Shown piece by piece: positions 26,459 through 35,159 of a stretch of 64,000 nt of DNA. The position numbers and the translations under genes are program-made. Each line of letters begins with the position of its first letter. Position 1 is the stretch's first letter. Origin of the DNA: Streptomyces brasiliensis (GTDB taxonomy: Bacteria > Actinomycetota > Actinomycetes > Streptomycetales > Streptomycetaceae); the NCBI RefSeq assembly GCF_014647875.1, contig NZ_BMQA01000018.1, positions 1 to 64,000 of the forward strand. The letters are read 5' to 3'. The notes below the pieces were generated by a model. It was given only the letters and a program-made list of their open reading frames with translations, was not told the DNA's origin and searched no databases.

Positions 26459-27100
26459 TCAGGGTGCCTGGTCCGCGGTGCTGGCGAGGGAGGGTGTGGG
26501 GTCGGACTCGGTCGCCGAGCCGGTGCGGGCCAGGAGGATTCCGTCGACGCCCTTCCGGAAGGTCGCGGAGACCAGTGCGGGGTCGAAGAGGCACCCGGCC
26601 GCCATGGCGCCGTCCCGGAGCATGACGAGGTGGCGGGCGGCCGGGCCGGCGGGGGCGTCGCTGATCGGCGCCAGCATGTCCGTGACGGTGTCCAGGAACC
26701 ATTGCCGGTGACCCAGGACGACCTGGTGGATCGGATGGCTGAGGTCGGGGTATTCGGCTGCCGCGTTGAGGAAGGCGCAGCCGCGGAAGCCCGGCTGAAG
26801 GATGCCTTGGGTGATGGATTCGGCGACGGCCTGTACCTTGCCGACGTCTGACGGGCTGCTCGCCCGGGCGGCGGAGATCTGGGCGCGGATTCCCCGGTCT
26901 GCCTGATCGAGGTAGGCGAGGACGAGTTCTTCCTTGCCCGCGAAGTGCCGGTACAGCGTGGCCCGGGTCACCTTCGCTTCAACGGTGATCCGGTCGATGC
27001 CGACGGAGTGGATTCCCTCCGCGTAGAAAATCCTGGTCGCCGTACTGAGTAGCCGTGCTCGCGCCTCGGAGGCGCTACCGCTTTCTGGGGTCGGGTGCAT
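26459..27100 (-). CDS. TetR-family regulator (copy 1 of a paralogous pair)
   Basis: 213 aa from the ATG at 27100. HTH: ARLLSTATRIFYAEGIHSVG and DRITVEAKVTRATLYRHFAG. The ligand domain has PGFRGCAFLNAAAEY and GHRQWFLDTV. It is similar along its length to the TetR at 32085 (about two thirds of residues by eye), and the recognition helix VTRATLYRHF differs by one residue. Divergent from the secreted hydrolase at 27380 across operator pair B. Both TetRs are candidates to bind all AGAACG sites in the window. The C-terminal tail ATESDPTPSLASTADQAP is unique to this copy. Confidence 0.92.
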   Translation of the reverse strand: MHPTPESGSASEARARLLSTATRIFYAEGIHSVGIDRITVEAKVTRATLYRHFAGKEELVLAYLDQADRGIRAQISAARASSPSDVGKVQAVAESITQGILQPGFRGCAFLNAAAEYPDLSHPIHQVVLGHRQWFLDTVTDMLAPISDAPAGPAARHLVMLRDGAMAAGCLFDPALVSATFRKGVDGILLARTGSATESDPTPSLASTADQAP

Positions 27101-27126
27101 GATGGCAGGCTAGCAAACAATGAGAT

Positions 27127-27188
27127 AGAACGTTCGGTCTTGACAAGGGTTTACTGAAGGCGCTTGTATTGGCGCTACCGAACGTTCT
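27127..27188. promoter_or_regulatory. Paired operator, site B, with -35 overlap
   Basis: AGAACGTTCGGTCT (27127-27140) runs into TTGACA (27140-27145). A -10-like TTGTAT follows at 27164-27169. The second site, CTACCGAACGTTCT (27175-27188), is the inverted form, 48 bp downstream, at or just past the expected transcription start. Controls 27380 onward and perhaps the divergent tetR. Confidence 0.8.
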
Positions 27189-27379
27189 CCTTCGGTGTGG
27201 GCCTGGGTGGCACCGGGCCTGTCGCAGTACGGGTGCGGTGGTTCGCCGCTGCCTGGCCGGCGGGTTCGTCTGCCGGCTGTTGTCCGTGTCTGCGCCGGGT
27301 CGGGCTTCTGCGTCCGGGTCTGCCATTTGTGTTCGGGTCCGCGGGTTGTGGGTCCGTTGTCGTTCTGAGAGGTCTGATC

Positions 27380-28189
27380 ATGCGTTTTCGTATTTCGCGT
27401 CGTGTCGCGCTTGCTGCTGGTGCTTTGACGCTGTTGGGTGTCACGACTGCTCCGGGTGTGGCGATGGCGACCGACAAGGGGCATTCCCCCGCGGCCGCTT
27501 CCGCGAAGCCGACCGTCGTCCTGGTGCATGGGGCGTGGGCGGATTCGTCGAGTTGGTCGCAGGTGCTGGAGCGACTGCGCAAGGACGGTTATCCGGTGCG
27601 GGCGATCGCGAATCCGCTGCAGGGGCTGACCAGTGACTCGGCCTACGTCTCCAGCTACCTGTCGACGATCAAGGGCCCTGTGGTGCTGGTCGGCCACTCC
27701 TACGGCGGCGCGGTGATCACCAACTCGGCCGCCTCGGACCCGGATGTCAAGGCTCTGGTCTACATCGCGGGTTTCATCCCTGAGAAGGGTGAGACGGTGG
27801 GGGATCTGGCGGCCCAGTCCTCGCCGGCGATTCCGCTGGTGCAGACGGAGGTTCCGGGCGGTACGGATGTGTCCATCGATCCGGACCACTTCCGGGACGC
27901 GTTCGCGGGTGACGTCGACAAGACGACGGCTGCCGATCTGGCGGCGGTGCAGCGGCCCGCCAACACCAAGGCGGTCACGGATGCCAGCGTTCAGGAGGCG
28001 TTCCGCACGATTCCGTCCTGGAGCCTGATCACCCGCCAGGACCACGCCATCGCTCCCGCGCTGCAGCACTCGATGTCGAAGCGGGCCGGCGCGCACACCG
28101 AAGAGGTCAACGCCTCCCACGCCGTGATGATCAGCCACCCCAGCGCGGTCACCCACATCATCGAAGACGCCGCCCGCAACACCAAGTGA
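27380..28189 (+). CDS. Secreted alpha/beta hydrolase
   Basis: 269 aa from the ATG at 27380 (MRFRISRRVALAAGALTLL). An RR-containing signal peptide to about residue 30 (GVAMAT) indicates export. VVLVHGAWADSSSWSQVLERL, nucleophile VGHSYGGAV and C-terminal EVNASHAVMISHP (His) complete an esterase-like triad. A frame upstream to 27164 exists but runs through the promoter. The 190-nt leader between the operator pair and ATG is unusually long. First gene under operator pair B; the FAD enzyme at 28359 follows. Confidence 0.9.
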   Translation: MRFRISRRVALAAGALTLLGVTTAPGVAMATDKGHSPAAASAKPTVVLVHGAWADSSSWSQVLERLRKDGYPVRAIANPLQGLTSDSAYVSSYLSTIKGPVVLVGHSYGGAVITNSAASDPDVKALVYIAGFIPEKGETVGDLAAQSSPAIPLVQTEVPGGTDVSIDPDHFRDAFAGDVDKTTAADLAAVQRPANTKAVTDASVQEAFRTIPSWSLITRQDHAIAPALQHSMSKRAGAHTEEVNASHAVMISHPSAVTHIIEDAARNTK

Positions 28190-28358
28190 CACACCCGCGC
28201 ACGAACGTTTCACCGGCCGGGGCCGCTGCGCCCAGGGCCGGCCGGGCCGCAGCACGGCCTCGGTCCGACCTCCCGGCGGCCCCGGTCTGCCACGGCTCAC
28301 GAAGCGACGCCACCCCCCACGTTTTCGCCAAGCTCACCAAGACAGAGGTGCCACGAAC

Positions 28359-29735
28359 GTGACCACACACCCACAGCTCGGCCGTCTGACCGACGCCCTG
28401 CGGCGGACCATCCCGGTAGGCCCGGTGGTGTCCACCGGGGAGCAGTACGACACGGGCCGGCACATCTGGAACGGCGCCGTGTCCGCCCGGCCCGGCGTCA
28501 TCGTCCGGTGCGCCGATCCGGCCGAGGTGGCGACCGCCGTACTGGCCGCGCGCGAGTTCGACGTGCCGCTCACCGTGCGGGGTGGTGGTCATGACTGGGC
28601 CGGGAGGGCCCTGAGCGACGGCGGCCTGACCATCGACCTCTCCGGTCTGCGCCGGGTGTCGGTGGACTCGGGGGCGAGGGTCGCCGAGGTGGCGGGAGGG
28701 GCCACGGCCGCCGATCTCGCCGCCGCGGCCCAGCCCTTCGGACTGACGGCGGTGACCGGCACCGCCGGTTCCGTCGGCATGGCGGGCCTGACCCTCGGCG
28801 GTGGCTACGGGCCGCTCAGCGGCCGCTTCGGCCTCGCCCTGGACAACCTGCTGTCCGCCGAGGTCGTGCTCGCCGACGGCTCGATCGTCACGGCCGACGC
28901 CGAACGGGAGCCGGAGCTGTTCTGGGCCCTGCGCGGCGGCGGCGGCAACTTCGGTGTCGTCACCTCGATGCGCGTACGTCTGCACTCCGTGCCGACGCTG
29001 CTGTCCGGCATGGTGCTGTTCCCTTGTAAGCAGGCCGGGTCGGTACTGGCCGGGCTGTCGGACGTCCTGGCCGGGAGCCCGGACGAGCTGACCGTGCAGT
29101 CCGGTGTCCTGCCCAGCCCCGACGGCAAGCCCGTGGTGTTCCTCTCACCCACCTGGAGCGGAGACGACGTCACGGCGGGAGAACGCGCACTGGCGCGGCT
29201 CGACACCCTCGGCACACCCCTCGTCTCCCAGGTCGCCCCCGCCACCATGCCCGCGATGCTCGCGTCCATCGACGCGCAGTTCCCCTTCGGCCGGCACGTC
29301 GAGATCCGCACGCGTTCCGTTCCGTCCCTGACCTCGGGAGTACGGGACGTACTGAGCCTCGCGGGTTCCACCCTGACCTCGCCCTACTCGGCGGTGTCCG
29401 TGCACAGCCTGCACGGAGCCGCGACACGAATACCCGTGACGGACACGGCGTTCGGCAACCGCGACCCGCACCTCATGATCGAGATCATCGCCCAGTGGGA
29501 GCCCACCGACCCCTTGGCGCAGGAGCACCGCGCCTGGGCCGGCGACCTGGCCGACGCCCTCGAACCCGAGGCGCTGCCGGGCGGCTACCCCAACCTCCTC
29601 GGCCCGGACGCGGCCGCCCAGATCGCCCACGCCTACGGCCCCAACACCGAGCGGCTGCTCACGGCCAAGCACCGGTACGACCCGTACGACGCCTTCAAGG
29701 CCACCCCCCTGCCGGACCCTTCCCAAACCCAGTGA
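28359..29735 (+). CDS. FAD-dependent oxidoreductase, berberine-bridge-enzyme type
   Basis: 458 aa from a GTG at 28359. VIVRCADPAEVATAVLAARE, then VRGGGHDWAG with His79 as the expected covalent FAD anchor. TGTAGSVGMAGLTLGGGYG lacks the Cys used for a second covalent link, so flavin attachment is probably single. The C-terminal YGPNTERLLTAKHRYDPYDAF is the BBE motif that closes the site. Such enzymes oxidise sugars, alcohols or alkaloids with O2. No signal peptide. 169 bp after the secreted hydrolase. Confidence 0.92.
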   Translation: MTTHPQLGRLTDALRRTIPVGPVVSTGEQYDTGRHIWNGAVSARPGVIVRCADPAEVATAVLAAREFDVPLTVRGGGHDWAGRALSDGGLTIDLSGLRRVSVDSGARVAEVAGGATAADLAAAAQPFGLTAVTGTAGSVGMAGLTLGGGYGPLSGRFGLALDNLLSAEVVLADGSIVTADAEREPELFWALRGGGGNFGVVTSMRVRLHSVPTLLSGMVLFPCKQAGSVLAGLSDVLAGSPDELTVQSGVLPSPDGKPVVFLSPTWSGDDVTAGERALARLDTLGTPLVSQVAPATMPAMLASIDAQFPFGRHVEIRTRSVPSLTSGVRDVLSLAGSTLTSPYSAVSVHSLHGAATRIPVTDTAFGNRDPHLMIEIIAQWEPTDPLAQEHRAWAGDLADALEPEALPGGYPNLLGPDAAAQIAHAYGPNTERLLTAKHRYDPYDAFKATPLPDPSQTQ

Positions 29736-29832
29736 CGGCCCGTCGAAGCAGTCGGCCCACTCTCCGCGCACGCGGGCGACTTCGTCCCAGCGCCGCCCAC
29801 TTCCCGAGTCCATCGAATACCGAGGCAGACCG

Positions 29833-30471
29833 TTGAACCTGCGCAACCACATGACCCGCTACGCCGCGATCACCGGCTTTCTGGGAGCCGCCACCGTGCT
29901 GACCGTTCCTCAGGCCATGGCCGTGGACGCCCCCGCGAACACCGCATCCGTCAGCGGCTCGGTGGGTACGGCCAAGCCGCTCGGTGCGCTCGGCCCGCTG
30001 ACGGACCTCGTCATCCAGCGCATCCTCGTGAGCGATGGCGTGGCGGCGTCCAAGTTCGGCACCGACTCGCCCATCGAGGACCCGGTGCGCGAGGCACAGG
30101 TACTGGAGCAGGTCCGGACCCAGGCCGAGGCTACCGGGGTGAACCCCGACGATGCGGCGGCGTTCTTCCAGGACCAGATCACCGCGAGCAAGGTCGTGCA
30201 GAAGGGGTTGTTCGCCCGCTGGACCGCTCACCCGGAGGAAGCGCCCACGACGCGCCCCGACCTCGGCCCGATCCGTCAGCAGCTCGATCAACTGACCACG
30301 GGCCTGCTCCAGGAACTCAAGGACACGCAGGCATTGCGCGAGAAGCCCGTCGCATGCACGGTGCAGTTGGCCCTGGCCACCGGGTCGGGGGCCGTGCTGG
30401 AGCACCTGGACCCGCTCCATCGTCAGGCGCTCGGGACGGCGACACACTCCGTGTGCCGCCCGAGTAAGTGA
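29833..30471 (+). CDS. Secreted chorismate mutase, AroQ-gamma type
   Basis: 212 aa. A TTG at 29833 with GAGG seven bases upstream is the likely start; the ATG at 29851 is the alternative. Signal peptide to about residue 31 (TVPQAMA). LTDLVIQRILVSDGVAASKFGT, PIEDPVREAQVLEQV and FFQDQITASKVVQKGLFARW match the helical exported chorismate mutases such as the Mycobacterium type. Two Cys near the end (VACTVQ, SVCRPS) could form the known disulfide. It converts chorismate to prephenate outside the cytoplasm; the purpose there is unclear. Confidence 0.88.
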   Translation: MNLRNHMTRYAAITGFLGAATVLTVPQAMAVDAPANTASVSGSVGTAKPLGALGPLTDLVIQRILVSDGVAASKFGTDSPIEDPVREAQVLEQVRTQAEATGVNPDDAAAFFQDQITASKVVQKGLFARWTAHPEEAPTTRPDLGPIRQQLDQLTTGLLQELKDTQALREKPVACTVQLALATGSGAVLEHLDPLHRQALGTATHSVCRPSK

Positions 30472-30600
30472 CAGGACGACACCAGGCATGACCAACCTGC
30501 CCCGGATCAGCGTCAGTTGGTTCGGGGCATCCGGCAGATCCGGGAATCCGGCAGATCCGGGAATCCGGCAATCAGGAGTTCCAGGAGGAGAGACGGACAC

Positions 30601-31314
30601 ATGAACTCTGAGTCACCGCAGGGGCGGGGCGCCCCCGTCGGCCGGCGGGTCTTCCTGGGCACGCTGGGGCTGGGCGCGCTCGGTATCGTCGCCGCCCCCG
30701 CTCTGCAGCGTGGCACGGAAGCCGTGCTGAGCGGCGACCCCACCGGGCTGACGGGGCTGCTCCCGAACGGAGGGGGCTTCCGCTACTACTCGGTCACCTC
30801 GTCCGTGCCGCACAAGGACGCCAAGAACTACCAGCTCACCGTCGACGGCCTGGTCGACCGCCCGGCCAGCTACACCCTGGCCGATCTGCGGGCGCTGCCC
30901 CAGACCCGTATGGTGCGCGACGTGCAGTGCGTTACGGGCTGGCGGGTCCCGGGCACGCCCTTCGAAGGGGTGCGCCTGTCCCACCTGCTGGACGCCGCCG
31001 GGGTGCGCTCCACGGCCGGCGCGGTGCACTTCACCTGTTTCGACGGGGCCTACACGGAGAGCCTCACGCTGGAACAGGCGCGCCGCGCGGACGTCCTGGT
31101 CGCCCTGCGGATGCAGGACAAGGACATCGGCCACTCCCACGGCGGCCCCGTACGCCTCTACGTGGCGCCCATGTACTTCTACAAGTCCGCCAAGTGGCTC
31201 TCCGGCATCACGGTCACACAGGACGTGGAACCGGGCTTCTGGGAGGAGCGCGGCTACGACATCGACGCCTGGGTGGGCCGATCGAACGGACGGGACGATG
31301 AACCGACGACCTGA
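30601..31314 (+). CDS. Exported molybdopterin oxidoreductase, sulfite-oxidase fold
   Basis: 237 aa from the ATG at 30601 with GGAGG upstream. GRRVFLGTLGLGALG is a Tat-like signal. YSVTSSVPHKDAKNYQLTVDGL, the Mo-ligand Cys110 in RDVQCVTGW, and HSHGGPVRLYVAPMYFYKSAKW are the YedY/MsrP and sulfite-oxidase-family pattern. The product is folded with cofactor, exported by Tat and works outside the membrane. The next gene, overlapping by 17 bp, is a cytochrome b that could feed it electrons, like the MsrP-MsrQ pair. Confidence 0.92.
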   Translation: MNSESPQGRGAPVGRRVFLGTLGLGALGIVAAPALQRGTEAVLSGDPTGLTGLLPNGGGFRYYSVTSSVPHKDAKNYQLTVDGLVDRPASYTLADLRALPQTRMVRDVQCVTGWRVPGTPFEGVRLSHLLDAAGVRSTAGAVHFTCFDGAYTESLTLEQARRADVLVALRMQDKDIGHSHGGPVRLYVAPMYFYKSAKWLSGITVTQDVEPGFWEERGYDIDAWVGRSNGRDDEPTT

Positions 31315-31957
31315 CCCTCGGCAGACAGCCGCACGCCCCGAGCTCGCCCCGCGCGTGCGGCGGTTCAGCGCGGCCGAGCGCTGGGCGCACCGCGCCACGG
31401 CCGTGCTCATGGGCGTGTGCGTCGTGACCGCGGCCTTCCTCTACCTGCCCGCGCTCGCCGAACTCATCGGCCGCCGAGCCCTCGTGGTCACCGTGCACCA
31501 ATGGGCCGGCATCGCACTCCCGGTCCCGGTCCTGGCCGCGCTCGGCTCCCGGGCGCTGCGCGCCGACCTGACCCTGCTCAACCGCTTCGGCCCGCACGAC
31601 CGACGCTGGCTGCGCGCGGCCCTGCACCGGGACAAGCGGCGGTCCTCGCGCCCGGCGCACAAGTTCAACGCCGGACAGAAGATCTACGCCGCCTGGGCCG
31701 CCGGCGCCACGCTCGTCATGCTCGGCACCGGGCTGATGATGTGGTTCACCCACCTCACCCCTCTGACCTGGCGCACCGGGGCCACGTTCGTCCACGACTG
31801 GCTGGCCCTGACCCTCGGAGTCGTGCTCGCCGGCCACATCGGCATGGCCATGGGCGATCCGGAAGCCCGCCGGGGCATGCGCACCGGCTCGGTCGCCCGG
31901 GAATGGGCCGAGCGGGAACACCCGCTCTGGCTGCGGGAGCGCAAGTCGTCACGCTGA
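31298..31957 (+). CDS. Membrane cytochrome b-type subunit
   Basis: 219 aa with about four hydrophobic helices. His in ERWAHRATAVLMG, VTVHQWAG and FVHDWLALTLGVVLAGHIGMA are candidate haem ligands. Belongs to the cytochrome b561/formate-dehydrogenase-gamma type. It starts at 31298 inside the 3' end of the molybdoenzyme gene (17-bp overlap), so they are translationally coupled and probably form one membrane redox unit. The soluble C-terminus is Arg-rich and cytoplasmic by the positive-inside rule. Confidence 0.88.
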   Translation: MNRRPDPRQTAARPELAPRVRRFSAAERWAHRATAVLMGVCVVTAAFLYLPALAELIGRRALVVTVHQWAGIALPVPVLAALGSRALRADLTLLNRFGPHDRRWLRAALHRDKRRSSRPAHKFNAGQKIYAAWAAGATLVMLGTGLMMWFTHLTPLTWRTGATFVHDWLALTLGVVLAGHIGMAMGDPEARRGMRTGSVAREWAEREHPLWLRERKSSR

Positions 31958-32060
31958 CGGGCATGTCCGGTGGGGCCTGGAGGTGCAGGATCGCGGGGGC
32001 GGGCCGAGAGGTCCGGTCGCGGGAGGCCAGGAGCGCCGGCCGTTCCAGGCGCGGTCGGGG

Positions 32061-32084
32061 CGGCCGCGCCGGGCGGCGCGGCCG
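32061..32084. terminator. 10-bp GC hairpin between convergent genes
   Basis: CGGCCGCGCC (32061-32070) and GGCGCGGCCG (32075-32084), loop GGGC, abut the leftward tetR stop (32085) and follow the cytochrome gene. Confidence 0.6.
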
Positions 32085-32669
32085 TCAGGCGGCGCGGGCC
32101 TGGAGAATGCCTTCGACGCCCTGGAGGAAGGTCTCAGAGACCAGTTCGGGGTCGGAGAGGCAGCCGGAGGCCATGGCGCCGTCCCGCAGCATGACGAGAT
32201 GCCGGCCCGCGGGCCCGGCGGGAGCGGAGCCGGTCTGGGCCAGCAACTCCGTGACCTTCTCCTGGAACCACTGCCGGTGGGCCAGGACGGCCTGGTGGAC
32301 CGGGTGCTCCGGGTCGGAATACTCGGCCGCCGCGTTGAGGAAGGCGCATCCGCGGAAGCCCGGGGAGCGGATCCCCGCGGTGATGGCCCGGCACACGGCG
32401 CGGACCTTGTCGGCCCCCGACTCCTCGGCCGCCTGGGCCGCCTCGATCTGCGCCCGGAGGTCCCGGTCGGCCTGCTGGAGGTAGGCGAGGACGAGGTCTT
32501 CCTTGCCGGCGAAATGGCGGTACATCGTGGCACGGGTGACCTGCGCCTCCGCCACGATCCGGTCGATGCCTACGGAGTGGATCCCCTCGGAGTAGAAAAT
32601 CCTGGTCGCCGTGTTCAGCAGCCGCGCCCGCGCTTCCGACGTGCTGCCATCTCTGGTCTTCTGGCTCAT
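32085..32669 (-). CDS. TetR-family regulator (copy 2 of a paralogous pair)
   Basis: 194 aa from the ATG at 32669. ARLLNTATRIFYSEGIHSVG, DRIVAEAQVTRATMYRHFAG, PGFRGCAFLNAAAEY and HLVMLRDGAMASGC parallel the TetR at 26459 closely. The near-identical recognition helix implies the same operator. Divergent from the SDR at 33121 across operator pair C, whose sequence and spacing resemble pair B, so promoter and regulator were duplicated together. Confidence 0.92.
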   Translation of the reverse strand: MSQKTRDGSTSEARARLLNTATRIFYSEGIHSVGIDRIVAEAQVTRATMYRHFAGKEDLVLAYLQQADRDLRAQIEAAQAAEESGADKVRAVCRAITAGIRSPGFRGCAFLNAAAEYSDPEHPVHQAVLAHRQWFQEKVTELLAQTGSAPAGPAGRHLVMLRDGAMASGCLSDPELVSETFLQGVEGILQARAA

Positions 32670-32913
32670 GCGTCCAGGTTATCGAAGGGCGAGGGAGAAC
32701 GATCGGCCTCGTCGGAAGGAGGCCAAGGTTATCGCCGGCACCGCTACTCAGGCGGCCGGCGTGCCACGCGACGCGCGGAAAGGCGAGCGAGTCACCGGCC
32801 AGCTCACGTCTGGTCGGCTCGGGAACAGTCGGTCGGCGCTACAGGGCCGCGGTAAGGGATGGGGTCGGCACCACCGTGTGGCGGCACCGCGGGGGGTGCT
32901 GAATGGATGAGAT

Positions 32914-32973
32914 AGAACGGTCGGTCTTGACGTGGGCCTGTCGCAGCCCTTTAGTGAAGCTACCGAACGTTCT
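32914..32973. promoter_or_regulatory. Paired operator, site C, with -35 overlap
   Basis: AGAACGGTCGGTCT (32914-32927) overlaps TTGACG (32927-32932). CTACCGAACGTTCT (32960-32973) lies 46 bp downstream. Flanks share GAGATAGAACG, TTTANTGAAG and GCTACCGAACGTTCTCC with pair B. A TTAGTG -10 candidate is at 32951-32956. Confidence 0.8.
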
Positions 32974-33120
32974 CCCTCGCCGTGCGGGACCGGATGCTGC
33001 CGGGCCTGCGACCGAGGCTGGTGTGGTTTGCCGCGCCTGGCCCGCGGGCGAGTGGCAAAAGATCACGGCCGCGCACGTGGCCGTGTCGAAATCCGTTGAA
33101 GTCGCAGAGGAGATGCACGT

Positions 33121-33927
33121 ATGGGATCGCATCGGTTCGCAGGTCACGTGGCCCTGGTCACCGGGGGCGGGTCCGGCATGGGGGCGGCGATCGCCCACCG
33201 GTTCGCAGAGGAAGGCGCGACGGTCGTCATCGCCGGACGCGACGGGGAAAAGCTGAGCCGGACCATCGAGCAGGCGCCTGAGGGCGGCACGATCGTCCGG
33301 CGCATCGTCGACGTCCGTGACGAGGCGGCTGTCGTCGAGCTGGTCGACGGGACGGTCGAGGACTTCGACCGCCTGGACGTCCTCGTGAACTGCGCCGGCG
33401 TCAGTGACGTCGGCCTGCTCGTCGACCTGGACACGCGGGACTGGCAGGACATCATCGCCGTCAACGCGAGCGCGGTCTTCTACGCGGCCAAGGCCGCCGT
33501 CCCGCACCTGAAGAAGACCAAGGGCAACATCGTCAACATCGGTTCGTCCAACGCGCTGCGCAGCAACTACGGCCAGCCCGCCTACGGCGCCGCCAAGAGC
33601 GCCGCGGAAAGCCTGAGCGCCAGCATCGCGATCGAATACGGTGCCGACGGTGTCCGCTCCAACACGGTGCATCCCGGCTTCATCTATCCGACCGGCATGA
33701 CCGGACCGCTGGCCGGCATCCCCGGTGCTCTCGACGCGTACTCGGCCCACATCCCCATGCGCCGCACCGGCACGCCCGAGGAGATCGCCGCCGTTGTGGC
33801 CTTTCTGGCAAGCGCCGAAGCCAGCTACGTCAACGGTGCGACCATCACGGTTGACGGCGGACTGAACCAGGTTCTGCACCTTCCCTCGACGTCTGAGATC
33901 GCCCAGGCCAGCCTCGATCTCGCGTGA
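33121..33927 (+). CDS. SDR family oxidoreductase
   Basis: 268 aa from the ATG at 33121 with GAGG upstream. TGGGSGMGAAIAHRFAEEGA, NCAGVSDVGLLVDLD, IGSSNALRSN (Ser) and PAYGAAKSAA with catalytic Tyr/Lys, then SYVNGATITVDGGLNQ. Complete classical SDR. It is the only gene rightward of operator pair C, so it is probably a direct TetR target; 148 bp of leader follows the second site. Substrate unknown. Confidence 0.9.
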   Translation: MGSHRFAGHVALVTGGGSGMGAAIAHRFAEEGATVVIAGRDGEKLSRTIEQAPEGGTIVRRIVDVRDEAAVVELVDGTVEDFDRLDVLVNCAGVSDVGLLVDLDTRDWQDIIAVNASAVFYAAKAAVPHLKKTKGNIVNIGSSNALRSNYGQPAYGAAKSAAESLSASIAIEYGADGVRSNTVHPGFIYPTGMTGPLAGIPGALDAYSAHIPMRRTGTPEEIAAVVAFLASAEASYVNGATITVDGGLNQVLHLPSTSEIAQASLDLA

Positions 33928-34354
33928 CGGTCTGCGGACGGAGTCGGCTGGTCGGAGGGACCGGAACGACCGTATCCATAAGCAAACTTGAGGCAGCACC
34001 GCCCCGATAACTCGTAAGCGTTTCCCGCCGCCGGGGGAAGGACGCCGATCAGGCGGGTGTTTGCAGCCCGCGTCGTGGTCCACCGTTGTCCCGTGACCGG
34101 CGCGCCGGTGCGCCTGGTGCGCCTCCGGCCCCGGCGTTCGCACGGCGTGCATCGCGGAGAGAAGTAACGCCGTCGACCGGCTTTTCTCGTCCGCCGGTGC
34201 CGCTCGCCCGCGTCCCGGAAACCGGCACATGCCGCACCCGTCTCCCCTGCCCAGCCGCCACCTCAAGAAGATCGACTCGTGGCGGCGTCGTCCGAGGCCC
34301 GACAGATGCTCGCCGCGCTCCGCCGTACGCCGTGGAGCCGCACAACAGGTGGGT
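33928..34354. other. 427-bp intergenic, no gene recognised
   Basis: Arg/Pro-rich frames on both strands look like shadows. No known family, tRNA or clear hairpin seen before operator pair D. It may be decayed sequence. Confidence 0.4.
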
Positions 34355-34417
34355 AGAACGTTTGGTCTTGACAAACGACGGCACTCTTGCCAGTCTAGCG
34401 AACAGAACGTTCATTCT
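34355..34417. promoter_or_regulatory. Paired operator, site D, with -35 overlap
   Basis: AGAACGTTTGGTCT (34355-34368) runs into TTGACA (34368-34373). AGAACGTTCATTCT (34404-34417) lies 49 bp downstream. Between them GGCACTCTTGCC is a small dyad; a similar GCAAGCGTTCTTGC is between the pair F sites. Precedes the operon 34598-36599. Confidence 0.8.
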
Positions 34418-34597
34418 TCCTGGAGAGGTCCTGATGCCGGCCGTATCCAGCGGCGGCTTGAGACGACATCAGCCCTCACCGCCTGGACCGGGCGATCGTG
34501 CCGGTCCGGGAGATGTACAACCGGCCAGAGCGACAAGGCCGACCGCAGGAACACCTGAACTTGCCCTCTTCTCCGTACACCACTGAAAGGGATCATC

Positions 34598-35158
34598 GTG
34601 AGCGCCATTGCTGCTCCGTCCGATACCACCGGGACGGCCTCTGCCCTGCGGCGGCTCTACTTCGTCCGGTTCGCGTTCGCCATCGTCTGGGCCATCGTGA
34701 TGTTCACGATGACCGACGAGATCACCGCGTTCGGGGCCGTGCTCCTGGTCCTGTACCCGCTGTTCGACGTGGGTGCGGCCATCTACGACGCGAAGGTCTC
34801 GCGCGGCACGGGATCGCCCACGCTGCTGTACGTGAACGTCGCGGTCAGCCTCGTCACGGCCATCGGCCTGGCCGTCGCCTGCGCGTCGGGTATTCCGGCC
34901 GTGCTGCGCGTGTGGGGTGCCTGGGCGGTCGTGGCCGGCCTGGTCCAGCTGATCGTGGCCATACCCCGCCGCAAGATGGGCGGCCAGTGGCCGATGTTCC
35001 TCAGCGGTGGCATCTCGGTCCTGGCCGGAGCGTCGTTCATCGCGACGGCCGGTGCGGACGATCCCTCGCTGACCAATGCCGTCGGCTACGCCGTCCCGGG
35101 CGGCATCTTCTTCCTCCTCTCCGCCCTGCGCCTCGGGCGCGCCGCGCAGGAGAACTGA
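34598..35158 (+). CDS. Small membrane protein, DUF308-like
   Basis: 186 aa from a GTG at 34598 with GAAAGGG upstream. About six hydrophobic segments (RFAFAIVWAIVMFTM, FGAVLLVLYPLFDVGAAIY, VNVAVSLVTAIGLAVACASG, VWGAWAVVAGLVQLIVAI, FLSGGISVLAGASFIATA, PGGIFFLLSALRLG) in pairs resemble HdeD/DUF308 proteins. Function unknown. First gene of a two-gene operon; the flavoprotein starts 2 bp after its stop. The 180-nt leader between operator D and the GTG is long, as for 27380. Confidence 0.75.
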   Translation: MSAIAAPSDTTGTASALRRLYFVRFAFAIVWAIVMFTMTDEITAFGAVLLVLYPLFDVGAAIYDAKVSRGTGSPTLLYVNVAVSLVTAIGLAVACASGIPAVLRVWGAWAVVAGLVQLIVAIPRRKMGGQWPMFLSGGISVLAGASFIATAGADDPSLTNAVGYAVPGGIFFLLSALRLGRAAQEN

Positions 35159-35159
35159 C

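Noticed and set aside
28200..28360. Extra GAACG-containing strings near ACGAACGTTTC and ACGAACGTGACC
   Set aside because: Match only one half-site and lack a 46-51 bp partner and -35 overlap, so not counted as operators.
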